DNA of 64,000 bases from Gliomastix tumulicola (lineage: Eukaryota; Ascomycota; Sordariomycetes; Hypocreales; Bionectriaceae). The stretch's first letter is position 1; the number at the start of each line of letters is the position of its first letter. The stretch lies in NCBI GenBank assembly GCA_001599755.1, contig BCHX01000004.1, positions 4,402,001 to 4,466,000 on the forward strand. Reading direction: 5' to 3'. Positions 44,032-56,200 of the stretch are shown here, one piece after another. Both the position numbers and the translations under genes were made by a program. Below the pieces are notes generated by a model. The model ran no database searches and was not told where the DNA came from. It saw only the letters and a program-made list of their open reading frames with translations.

Positions 44032-47000
44032 TTACGCCCGCGCCCTGGCTGTCCACCCCTCAGCCTCAAACGTCAGTTGCCCCCGGCGCCGCGCCTCCTC
44101 CGGGTCCACGAACAGCTTGAACCCGATCCGCCCCGATTCCAGGCCGTACACCCGGAACAGCACGTACAGCTTCTTCCTCTGAGGCCACTGATACATATCT
44201 TGCATCTGCAATCATACTGTGTTAGAAAAGCAACAGAAAAACGAGGCTATAAGCGAGCCACTCACCCTCGAGTACTGCCACTTGCTCACGTAGAACGGCG
44301 TCTCTACGCCCCCCATCATCGTCGTCTTCACCTCGATGTGGTACTCGGGCGTCTGGCCCGTCCACTCTGCCGCGTCAAGATACCCCTTCTCCACGAGCAG
44401 CGCCGTTAGTGCGCCCGACGCGTCAGTGTACAACATGTCAGACCCTTCTGACCCGTTCCACGACTGGACATCGCTGTACTCGGGGTGCGCCGACGCGAAG
44501 CCCCGTACCGTGCTCTGCCAGTTGGCGCGGCCGAAGCCGGGGAGGCTCGGCCTTAGCTGCGACAAGAGTTCAAAGACCTGGTGCAACACGGTTAGTCCCT
44601 GGGGCAGTGCATTGTGTATGTGTGGGAGACAGAGAGAGTAGAGACAGAGAGAGAGAGGGGGGGAAGAGGAGGCAGACTCACAAATAGCTCCCCTGCGCAC
44701 CCGCACATTCGTCGCCAGGTCTGCTGGTCCCCGCCAGCAAACCGATAAACCGACTGTGTCCCCGCCACGAGTACGTCTCCCTGTGACGGGAAGTCGAGCA
44801 GGCCGCGCGCTTCCTGCACTACCTGTGCTAGCAGCCTGACATACGGCTCGTTGTGCCTAGGCTCCTGCACCACGACCGTATCGGGGCTTGCGCTCGCGTC
44901 TCTGAACGAAGGCTCCCAGTCACCTCCCCCAAAGGACGGCTCCTGTGTCGAGTATCTCGTTGCTGACCCGACTGCTCTTGACGTCGACCGCCCAGCCGTG
45001 ATGGATAGCGTCTCGAAGTCACCCGCATCCTCATCAGTGCCCTCCCTGGCCGGCAGATCTACGAGCTCCTCTATCCCATTCGACGCCAGGACCCTGCCCA
45101 CGCTCCTCCTCTTAGCGTGCACGATACTCGCCAGCACGCTGACGGCGCGAGGGTCGACCGCCGACGGCTTGCACCCTAAAAGGATGGCACCAAGCTCTAG
45201 CGGTAGCTTGGATGCGATGCAGAAGTCGCGGCTGTCGTCGTCTGCCGATAGGAAGATGTCCCAGCTGCCGGTAGCCGCATTGGCCGCAACATGCAGTTCG
45301 CTCTGGAGCGCGGGGAGGGTGGTCTGTACGTTGTCTTGGGTGATGGAGTATGTTGACGTGATCTTCTCGGCAATGAAGACTTTGATCTTCGAGAGCCGGG
45401 TGTACAAGGCGGCAACGTCTTGGGACTCAGAGGATCGGTTGAAATGCGCCGACACACTGCGCACGATTCGTTAGCTTTGAAGTATGAGATATAAGGCCAG
45501 CTCGATACGTACCTAGCAAGAGCTCTCGCCTTGCTGGACAGGTTCTGGGTCATATATCTATCCACCGTGCACACCTCATCGTCCACAACAGTCCTCTCGA
45601 TTACTGAGTGCGACAGATACCGACCCTTCAACCCCGCCCACTGTATCAGTGGCTGCAGACGGGACACCTCAGCGAGCGAGAAGTCTAGGAACTTGACCTT
45701 GCCTCGTAGAGGGCTTGCAAAGGACGGACGATCGTTGATAGCAAACTCGTCCTGCGCCGTCACCGTCTTCGCAGTCCCATCTGGCATTATGATGGGGAAT
45801 ACCCGCGCGGCCTTCGCCTCATCTGTGAATGCTGGCCACCCGCTGCTGCCCGCATCCCCCTGAAGCAACGTGTTGAGTGACCAAAGTAGTGTCTTGACGT
45901 AGTCGATGTCGGCATCGTTGCCGCCAACTGCGACGAGATCTTTCATGACCATGTCAAGGTCCAGCGTTCGAACGCTTAGGAAACCGACAAAAAAGGAGAT
46001 GAGGTCAGGATAATGCGGCTCTAAACAGGTCTTGCCGAGGACCGCCCCATTCAGCGACCAGATGCACTCGGAGAGCGTAAACCACCGTCTTGAGCCCCCC
46101 TCCGAGGGGACGTAGATGAATTCAGCCTTCTGCAGCCGCTCTTTCAGCTTCTTGCTGGCTTCTTCATCTGTCTCTGAAGCCCTTCTCATCTCATCGAGGC
46201 GTTTGTACAGCTCTTGCACGTATCCAAGATCCACTTCCTTGTCTTGTATATTTCCAAAAGAATCAGCAGATCCGTCCAGAAGAAGGTCAAGCTCGTCCAT
46301 GATGTCGTCGGCGGTGACGGCCCGGATCTGGAGCGTGTGGCGGAAGAATAGTTCCAGCATCTCTCTGTTCGACGGGCTCAGTGCGTTGGCGACCTGTTTG
46401 AAAATCTCTGCGACTGGCCTCTTCCTCTTGAAGCCCAGGGGTGCATCAAGCAAACATGAATCTAGAGGTGCCCATTGGTGTTCAACGGGGCCAGCCGTCT
46501 CTGGAGTATCTAAAGATGGGGAGCAGAGAATACCCTTGTGCTCTTGGAACATTTTCCTGCTCGAAATGTTAATGTATTGCCTTGGCTGAAAACAAAAACT
46601 TCATACAACTTACCTAACTAGTGCTTCAGACTCTTCTTTGTTGTCCGACGCAAGGCACTGCGCGTGGATCCGGAGGTACAGATCGAGAACACTCTCCGTG
46701 ACAGATCTCGTGGTCTCAGATACCCCATCGATAATAGACCTCAGGATAGCAAGCGACAGCGTCAGATCATCAGCCGCGCCGAAGCCAAAGTACTTCCCTG
46801 GCCCTGTCATCTTTCCCGAGTCGCTCTCCCCTGGAGCCTGAGGATACTTGAGGAAGGGCATCTTTTCGACATCCTTTAGGAAATACGCGCAGCGCTCGAT
46901 CAGCGACGGCAGCGGCACAAACGTCTCGCGCAAGGGATGCAGCTTTCCATCGGTGCAGAGCATCCCGAGGTCCCTCATCAACTCTGATCCCTCGGCATCA

Positions 47001-49520
47001 CCCTTCCAGGCGTCGACGACCTTCTCCTTTTGCCAATGTGAGCACGTGCGATTAACAACAACATCTGGTCGATACTGGGCCACATATATCCATTCCTTGG
47101 TCAGGATCTTAGGATCTGCCGGCTTGGGATCCCGGCCCGTAAAGATCTGGAGGACCTTGTCTACCCAGATATGCTCATACAGCCACTCCGGAAAGTCCTG
47201 GGTATAGCCCTCTGGCTTCTGCGGAGGCACGACGAGATACGTGTGATGGAGAAAAGAAACATCGAGCTCCTCTGCGCCGGGGCCGATGGGCTTGGCCTCG
47301 GGCGAGTGCCCAAGAACCGTCGTGATGGCGTCGTCGCCTTCACCGCGGAAGTAGATAAATTCTGTCCGCGGCTTTCTTGGTCGGTCTTTGTGATCGAAGA
47401 CGAGAATATCTCTGCTGTCAGCGCCTTGGATAGGGTCTTTTTTATCCGTGAGGTATAAGAATCGTAAGTGCTTGTCCGAAGAGTAAGCATGCAAGCCCAC
47501 ACCTTTCCTGTGCTTCTCCACGATGTTCTTGCTAACGGCACTGATGATGGCGTTCCTCACACCCAGCTTCTCGTAAAGCTTCCTGCATTCTTTATTCGAT
47601 GCAGCCATGGAAGAAATGAGGTTGAGATCGAGGTCTGACGGGATCGAGATACCGTCGATATCGGGGAAGAAGACGCCGCCAGTAGCAGCAGAAGCAGGCG
47701 TCTCCAGAGAAATGAGCAAGGGTAAAAGCGGCATCCATTTCATTTGATCCTTCAAGTTTTGGCTCTCTTCCCAGAGGCGCAATAGCAACTTTGCAACCCT
47801 CGACTGCCAGTCCTCGTCACGATTGAATATCGCCAGCATCCGGTTTCGCCACTCATCAGTGCTGGAGTATGCCTTGAGCCTAGGCACAAGGTCTTTGCCT
47901 TCTAAGAGCTTCAAACTGTACTCCATGAGGATGTTGAGATCGTTCGCTTCATACTTGTCGGAAATATACATCCGAGAGTCTGGCAAGTCAGGGAGGAGCG
48001 GATTGTCGTCTTTGTCGATTTGTGATGGTCGTAGTCGCCGTAGCTGCGAGATTGAGAAAGCAGTGGCGGAAGGGTCATCTCGGGCATAGAACAACTTCGG
48101 TGTCAGCAAGGCGTTTCTGATCGAAGGCACGAGCTGCCTCCAGAAGGAGTCCAGAGGCAAGTTATCGTTTCGTGGGAGATATCGCATCCAGGTGTAGCGC
48201 AGCTCCGGCTGACTACACATCTTCTGGACTCCTTTGACAAAGGCTACGGCGATGGCGTCGCGGAGGCCAACGTTTCTCTCGGATCCCGATACAATGTCTT
48301 GTCGGTTTGCTTGTGTGACGAAATCCGAGTGGACGAGGAACTAGAGAGTATGCAAATGTCAGGTCAGGACAGAGACCGAAGGGGTATATATCACGGCTCA
48401 TGAGAACTGCACTTACGTTGAAGCCGACATTTCGAACGGGCATGAAAGCAAACAGCTCCTGTGGCTCGACCACCGGCTTCCAGTCATCGTCGAATGGGAA
48501 AGCCACTATGACGTTCGCCTTGCCGTAAGCGTTCGCTGCCTCCTCTTCAGGCGTGTACGTCCTGTTCTCGTTCATGGCCAGGTTCTCGGCCTGGTGCGAT
48601 ATGGCGTAGAATCTTCGGACCTTGGGCGGCAGTTCCGTCCTCCCTACCTGCTCTGTGGTGTGAAGCCAAGCAACGGCCGTGTCGTCGCTGTCGGCCTGCC
48701 CGCCGCCCAGTCTGGTGACCCTGGACCACAGCTGACATCCATTCTGATCGCACGCGGCGACCTTGATGATCTTGAGATTCTGTAGGAATAGGAGCACCTC
48801 GCTAGACAAGCCCTGAAGCTGGGTGACAACCTCGTCCCTCCTCGCCTTCAAGGCCTCCTCTCCATCATGATTGTGGAAGTGGAGCGTCATCGTCGTGGGC
48901 CGAGAGGTTTGAGGATTCTTGGGCTCCGTCCAGAGAGGCGTCACCATGCCCATGCCAGAGTCGTTCTTGTGATGGCTGAAGTAGAAAGATAGAGGACCGG
49001 ACTGGATCTCGACCTTCCAGGCGGCCATGAAGGTCGACTTGAAGCCGATGCCCTTCTCGCCGATGTACCGCTGGGCGCCCTGCTTGGAAGACTTGCCGAT
49101 GTTGCAAATGGCCCGGAGGTTGGCCTCATTGAAGCCGTCTTCGTTGCACTCCATGACCAGCCTGTCATCGTAGACGCTGAAGGAGACGTATGGTTCTTCG
49201 CCAGCCTCGGCGGCTTTGGTGTACTTGTTGTCGTCTGCATTCTGGAGGAGCTCGAAGATGAAGCGAGCAGTACTTGAGTAGAGGTTGCGTGCCAGCCTTA
49301 CAGAATGTGGTCAGTGTCATTCTCAGCGGTGGATACAGTAGTATCAAGCTCACGTAAAGACGGAGGAGGCAATCATGTCATCCTTCTTGCTCATGGCACT
49401 CTCGACAGCCCGCCGCTGCACCGGCGTCATGGACTCCAGGATCTCGGGCGGGATGTACCCATGGCTGTGGGCGATATCCTCCACGAGCGCTTTGGCCTCA
49501 TCTCGGCTCAGATCCGCCAT
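44032..49520 (-). CDS. Sacsin/NO VEIN-like GHKL ATPase with a NOV_C (DUF3883)-like C-terminus
   Basis: The coding sequence is complement(join(44032..44205,44266..44577,44682..45456,45513..46556,46614..48340,48417..49296,49354..49520)), 1692 residues, every junction GT/AG and in frame. An Hsp90/histidine-kinase type ATPase fold lies at about 55-300. It shows FIFELLQNADD (motif I Asn), LVMECNEDGFNEANLRAICNIGKSSK (motif II, read in two parts) and YIGEKGIGFKSTF (glycine-rich lid). A long helical region without known motifs follows. The last 90 residues contain HIEVKTT near residue 1613, then PFYVSKWQYSR and LYVLFRVYG, the pattern of the NOV_C/DUF3883 domain. Its E-x-K resembles a PD-(D/E)xK nuclease core. 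Plant NO VEIN shares this N- and C-terminal pairing. The biochemical role in fungi is unknown; a nucleic-acid-directed or chaperone function is only inferred. Confidence 0.88.
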
Positions 49521-50178
49521 GACGGATACGTTCACTTGATGTCGACGATAGTTACCACTGCTGGATCCCTCTCAACTCCCACAAAACAAGCAGGTGGGGA
49601 CGGGAGCGATTGATATAGGACATTGACGGGAGCGGACAGCGGGCACCATTGTCGACGCCATGGCTTTATTAGAGCGAGAGTGCCCTGGGCCGGGGGCGGA
49701 GGGAGCCTTGAGGGAGCCCATGGCTAGACTGCGGCTGGAGTGCGGCTGAGATGCAGGATGGGTTTCGTGCAGGGGATGACTTGACGGCTATTGGGCGACG
49801 AAGCGCGGAGGCGTTCCGACGGCCGGGACTCGCAGTATTAACTCGCAGTAAAACGGGCAGGGTTGAAACTGATTGACGCAGGAGTTGACATTTGCTATTA
49901 TCTAGTCTGAAGCCATAGAGAAATGAAGAGGATGGTTGTTGATAAGGAAGGCGCTGCACGTGATGAGGCCGTGCTGAGACACGGGGAAGGAGCGACGGCG
50001 CGACTGCCTGGCGCGACTGCCTCGTCTTGTCTTATCTCCACCCAACACTCTTGCACCATCCAACAGCCTACTAGGAGTACCAATGCAAGCCGCAGACAGC
50101 CATCAAAGGAGCCTTATTGCGCCTCAAACGCCAATCTAGATGCCTCACACAGCCTGCTCGACTTCTTCGACTTTTCCT
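49521..50178. other. Intergenic region, no gene seen
   Basis: It holds the promoter of the GHKL gene and the 3' flank of the PAP2 gene, both on the minus strand. No RNA, repeat or conserved frame was recognised. Confidence 0.5.
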
Positions 50179-51465
50179 CTACTCCTCCTCCTTTCTCAAC
50201 ACCTCCATCCTCCGCCTCACCGGCCTAAACACCCAGTCCTGCACAGGCTTCAGCCACAGCAAGACATGCCCGTACCGCCACCCGACAAACGGGATCAGCG
50301 CACCCACGGCCGCGTCCGCCAGGAAGTGATTCGCCGTCGCAACAATCGTCACCAGCATGCCCACCGGCCACAGCACCGCGAGCCAGCGCACGACCCGGTG
50401 CGGGCTGAACCGCGCCGCGCACACGGCGAGCAGCAGGCTCGTGCCGAAGTGCAGGCTCGGCATCGCGGCGACGGTCAGCTGGAACCGGTTGTTCGTCCAC
50501 GCGTTGCCCGCCCCCGGGGCCGACTTGCGGTGCAGCACGTCCTCGAAGCCGTAATGCGGGGGCAGGAGCCGCGGGGGCGCGCACCGCCAGGCCGTGATGA
50601 GGACGAAGGCGATGGCGTTGTCGAGCGCGAGCGTGCGGCGGAAGCGGGCGAAGACGCGGCGCGGCGTGAAGGTGTACATGTACACGAGGAAGGCGACGCC
50701 GACGCAGATGTGCGAGTGGTAGATGCGCGCGAGGTGCGGCATGAGGCCCGGGTGGGAGGTGAGGATGTAGCGCTGGAAGGCGAGCTCGACGTCGAGGCCG
50801 AGGGCGTGCTCGGCGTGGAGGATCTGGATGGCGTGCTGGCGGGCGCGCTCAAAGACGGGGACGTTGCCTGCGATCGTCCGCGCGGAGAAGGCTCGTAGGA
50901 GCTGGTATACCCTGGGACGACGCAGCAAGTCAGAACCCTGTCTAAGGGGGCTGGGGGGAAACGGGTAGGTGGAAACTCACCAGTACGTCAGCATCCAGTA
51001 CCAGATCTCCGCCAGGAACGGGAACTTGTGGAATGTCCGTGCCAGCAGATCAAGCACCAGATTCGGCGGCGGACGCCTCAGCGCGCCCTTCAGCTTGGCA
51101 TGATTCGCCTGCACCGCCGGCTTCAGGGGCGGCGAGCCCCGACCCGACGGCGAGGGGAGCGACGAAGACTCGGACTCGCTCGTTGTCGAAGCCGAATCGG
51201 ACTGGCTGCTGCCGCTGCCGCTGCCGCCGTCGAGCTCTATCTCTACGGGATTTGGCGTTTGCTCAATATCATGTCGGAGGTAGACCCGGTGCGGGCGTCG
51301 ACGACGGTTGACGAGGGTGCCTATCGTAAACGTCGAGACGATGACTGTTGGTCTCCTTTGTCAGCCCGGCAATCTTGCACCTAGAATCAAGTCTCCAGGT
51401 AGGTCAAATGGAGGGTCAAGGTACGTACTCGCAGGCTCGATCGTGCTCTTGAAGAGCGAGGGCAT
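50179..51465 (-). CDS. PAP2_3-family membrane phosphatase/transferase (inositolphosphotransferase-like)
   Basis: The coding sequence is complement(join(50179..50911,50981..51344,51429..51465)), 377 residues. The 37-nt first exon (MPSLFKSTIEPA) is joined through an 84-nt intron to IIVSTFTIGTLVNRRRR. The second junction restores WYWMLTYWVYQLLRAFSAR. A Ser/Gly-rich acidic loop follows the first segment, then about six hydrophobic segments. The PAP2-type motifs are AMPSLHFGTSLL near residue 282 and ANHFLADAAVGA near 329, whose two His and the Asp are the expected catalytic residues of the Aur1/Ipt1-like PAP2_3 group. Members transfer or remove phospho-head groups such as inositol phosphate on lipids; the true substrate is not known. 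It is shorter than Aur1 and differs outside the motifs, so I do not call it IPC synthase. Confidence 0.88.
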
Positions 51466-53261
51466 GTTGACGACGAGTGTCCAATACTTCTTCAATTCCT
51501 AACCCTCAGGGTCCGTCGAAGCAGCAACAGCTGCCACCACTCAGCACTTACAGGTACCCAACCCAAACCAATGGAAAGACTGAGAGAGGCAAAACACCTG
51601 CCAACAACGGTTCCCTCGACAGCCCTTAAGCACTGTTGTGAGGTCAGAACTGAAGCATTGGGGACTACCCAGGACGTTGGGGAGCGGACGCTCGGGTACT
51701 GCCAGCGCCGTTCAACATCCCCAAGACAAGCTTCCGCACATCCGTTGCAGGGGAGCAACACGCACAAAAGGTAAAAGGTATAAGACGTGTCGTCCCAAAG
51801 AAAACACAAGTGGTTGAGAGTGTGTGTAAATACACGGGAGCCATGCTTCTACGATGGAAAGAGAGCAAAGAGAGCAAATGAGAAAAACTGTCGAACGCAC
51901 CCATACCAGAAACTGGAAATAGTCACCCCAAATGATAACATCGGGCAAGCATCATCATCAGACGTAAGCCAGCAAAGCGCAAGGAAAACAAGATATCTTA
52001 GCACTAAACCTAGTCTCTACAACGGGGACTACCGATGGAGGGTGAGGACGCGTCCTCGCAACGTCGGCTGAATGTAGCCCCAAGCCACTTGCTGAGTACT
52101 AAGTACTAGGCAGCCTCGTTTCCATCGAGAGCTAACCTTAATCCTCCTGTACCGTTTCTGCCGGTGCTGGGCGTTAACCTCGACCGGCTTCTGGGCATCT
52201 TTACTCCATGTTTGACTGGTAGTCTCTGACTTCATCTCTTTCTACTAGCTCCTAGCCATGTGCATCATAGTTCCCCGAGAAGGGCCGCTAACGGAGAATT
52301 AGGAGATCTCGGGCGTTGTTGGTAGACCACATGTCAGGTCATGTCATGTCGTGTAATATTAGACGACGCACCGAACGATCCGGACTCCTATCACCCGTCT
52401 CCGAGTATATCCCGCGTCAACTGTCAACTGAGGGTCCGAGCGGCTCTGCGTTAAGACCTCTGCAAGTCGATCGACCGCCCGTCGCTTCTCTGCAGGTCCT
52501 TGATACTCTATTTTGGCAAGTTGTCGTTGCACGCATGCCGGTGCTTCTGAAGACCAGGACAGTGCGGTGGTATCTTAGCATATCACGTATGGGAGACAGC
52601 GACATTCTGACGATCTTGACATTGAGATTCCTACATACAAGCAAACCGACATGGGCTATACATTAGTACCGCCCACCCACTTCCTTCTCCCCAGCGTGCC
52701 CCAAGTCCCAGCCACGGCATGAAGACGACTCATCGGCCCTCGCTCATGGGAGCCAGAACAAGCCACCCAACCGTTGGAAAAAGAAGCACCCCTTCCCCGT
52801 AACAAATAAATCCCCGACTGGCGCAAATCGCCAGTCAAATTCCAGCCCATGCGTGCCCTTCCCAGACAGTGCAAGACATCGATGGAATGCATTAACCATG
52901 CCCCGTAAATCTCCCCCTAATCTTTTGTACTTTTCGTTCTTTTTGCTGGCTTCCTCGTGTGTATGAAATGATATGATGTACAGCTCATTTAGTCATCAAA
53001 AAGGCAGAAGGAAAACCCTCTCGTATCTGTCCCGACCATCAATCATGATCACATGATGTTGTTGATGGAGGAATGATTAAGGAAACCGATTGGACAAAAT
53101 GACCTTGGAAAAAAAATGAAATGAAATGAAACTAGATGCTTCCGCCGGACGCCAAGCTCAACACCATTGGTTGCAAGATCAAGGATTAATCCAGCCAGCT
53201 CGGTGTCATCTCAACACTCGAATTGGCGGGGAAAGACAGTCAAATCCAGCTCGTTTCGTCG
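51466..53261. other. Intergenic region of about 1.8 kb, no gene seen
   Basis: It contains the promoter of the PAP2 gene and the 3' flank of the EDC4-like gene, both on the minus strand. Only short frames without recognisable products occur. The composition is ordinary and no RNA gene signature was found. Confidence 0.5.
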
Positions 53262-56200
53262 TTACTCGTAGTGTCGCACGGGGCCAAAGGACTCCAGGAT
53301 GTGTCCCGAGGTTTCCACAATCCACTGCAACTTGTTGCGCTCAAGAGTCGCCAGGAAAGGGTCCGTTGGGAAGTCGTCGTGGATGCTAGCAATGAGCGGC
53401 TTCAAACGGTTGATGAGCAGTTGCATAGTCTGCGAGGTACTCTTCATAACCTCGCCAAAGCCCTGCTCCTCCCATTTCTAAGGCAAAGTTAGTCATCACT
53501 CGGTCAGTCTTCAGAGGTTGGGTCAACTTACATGAGTCGCCATGTTCTCGCCGAAGCGGCGCACGGCCATCTCAATCCATTCAATCTCGTGCTTGAGACG
53601 CGGGTTGGGCTTGAGATCCTTGGCGATCGTAGCAATGACCACCAGAAGCATGAGGGGCGGCAGGCTGTCAAACTTGCTAGGATGATACCGGCTGAGGCAG
53701 CGCTGGAAGATCTCGACGTCCCGTCCACTCTGGATCCACTGGATCATGGCATCCTGAAGACGGCCCTCAGCGATCGCCTGCTCAATCAGGCGAATGCGGT
53801 TCGCCAGATCCTCGTCGCCAGCAGAGCTTAACTGGTAGTTGGAGCTAGCCAGTGCGCTGACGTTGGTGAGGACAGATGCTGCGTGGTCAGACCCTGTTCC
53901 CACCTTGGGAGGGCTTCCAGGATGCTGAGGCCCGCGAAGGTACTGAGGGCTGCCGCCCTTGTACTGGCTGTGGCTCGGAGCCTGGCTGCCGGCATAGCTG
54001 CCATGATGGCTGCCGTGGTGGCTCGACACCTTGGGCAAACTGGGCCCAGGGTAGCTGCTATGGCCAACCGAAGGTGCGCTGCCTACGCTCTGAGGGACAC
54101 CGGGAAGCTCGTGCACAGGTGCTTGGGAGCGGAGCTTGAGGAACTCAGTCTGGAGAGCTTGCTGGGAAGCGGCCATGGTGGACACCAAGTCAGTCAACTG
54201 ACGGACCTGGCCCATCAGCTGGTCGATCTTGCCCGAATCAGCAGCACGCTGTGCCTTCATCCGTTCGAACTGCTCATGGAACTGTTGGTGAAGCTCACTC
54301 GCCACGTGCTGGGCGGACTGCGTGGCAATGTTCGACAGCGGGGGCGTGAGACGCTGAGTCAGAGTAGTCAACACTTCCTGCTGCACACTAGAAGCGACGG
54401 AAGCACCGACACGGTCCGAGATGGCGTGAATAAACTCGTTTGAGCGGAGCGAGCGGCTGAGAGAATGAGACAGGCTTTGCTGAATCTCCTTCTGGATTGC
54501 AGCCGTGATGTTGGGCTGCAACTCGTTCCTGAGGATATCCGAAACAGCTCTGCCAGCCTTGTCACCAATCGCAGGAATGACGAGATCGGTGAATTGATGG
54601 TGGATCAGAGACTCCAAGACCTTCTGCGTGTTTTCGTTCAGTACTTCAGACACCATGTCAAGGAGCTTGAGCTGGTGCTGGTTGAAGCTCTCATCACGAG
54701 TACGAGCACCGTCATCAATCTTGCTTTGCAAGTTGCGGAGAGACGACTTGAGGGTGTCAGAGAGGCTGGTGCTAACACGAGACTCGAAGGCACCGAGGGC
54801 AACCTCGAGTGCCTCAGATGACACACCGTTGGCAGCGGCTCCCTTGGCAGCTTCCTTGTTCGGGGGCGCGTTGTGCTGAGCTGTGCCGTTGGGCGCATTA
54901 TCACCGTGGTTGGCAGCGCCCTTCTTCTTGCGCTGCTTGCGCTCCGGCTTCTCTTGGTGATTCTCCTTGGACTGAGCAGGAGTTTCTGCCTCCTTGGGCT
55001 CAACCTTAGGCTTGCTAGGAGTAACAGCCTCTACTGCACGGGAAGCAGCCGGCTCGGGCTGAGCAATCTCGATCGCCGGAACCACCTCTTTGCCGTTCGC
55101 CCCACGGTTGCCGTTGCGCTGGTGAGGCTGCGGTGGCTGGTGCTGCTGTTGGGGCTCTGGAGTCTCAGCAGCCTGGGGAGACTTGAGTTTGGAAACAGTG
55201 ACAACGCCGTCAAGAACGGCATCAACAGGAGCAAGGACCTTGTTGTCCTTGGACCATCCAAGCTCGCGCTGCTTGATGAGCAGGCAGGCAACGCCCTTCG
55301 AATGCATAGCGTAAAGCTCGAAGAGAGTAGGCTCCTCAGTATCCTGCACCATAGCAGGGTAGCCCAGGATGTCGAGACTGCGCAGGATGCCGCGGTTCTC
55401 AAACGAGTACTCACGGACTCCACTGATCACAGCGGTACTATCAGGCTGAGGAATAGAGGAGTCCTGTGTAATCAGACGCTGGATGTACTCGGCCTGGGAG
55501 ACGCTCTTCAGATTGTACTTGGGAGCTGACAGGTGAGCAAAGTAGATGGAGTTGCGCGTCGGATGGCCGATGACAATCATGCCAGAGTTGGGGTGGTACA
55601 TGACGCTGCAGACGGCGTCGGATTCCTTGCTGTGAGGCAGATTGAACTCTTGCACGGGCTTGCCGAGAGCAAGATCCCACAGTTGTAGAGTGTGGTTCTG
55701 TTTCATACCAACAATCATGTAGCGAAGAGCGCAGTGCTTCTGGTAAGGGCGCTGCTTGTCGAGCAGCAAGACGGACGTGGGCCACGCCTTCTCGCCCTCG
55801 GGAGTGCTCGCAAGCGTCATCAGAGGCTCCTTAACCTCGAGTGACGAATGAGCGGGCACAGGGTGGCGAGGGTCGGAGCCCTCCTTGACGGCCGCCAGGT
55901 CCCGCACATCCCAGAACTTGACGCGGCCGGACTTGTCGAGCGAAACAACAACGGTGTCGTCCTGGCTGAAAGTGAAATCCTTCCCAGCCTTACCGGTGTT
56001 GATCTTGAGCGAGCACTGCTCGTAGAGCCTGTCGGTGTCGACAACGCGGTCGTGACCAGGCTTGAAGAGCTGGTTCTGCATAATGTACGTCGGCCAGATG
56101 AAGTTGATGGACTTGCCGCGGCCGACAGCGAAGAACTCGGGGTGGTTGGTGGAGGCTCGAGCTCTAGTCTTCAGGACACCACCAGGTGCATCACCCTCTG

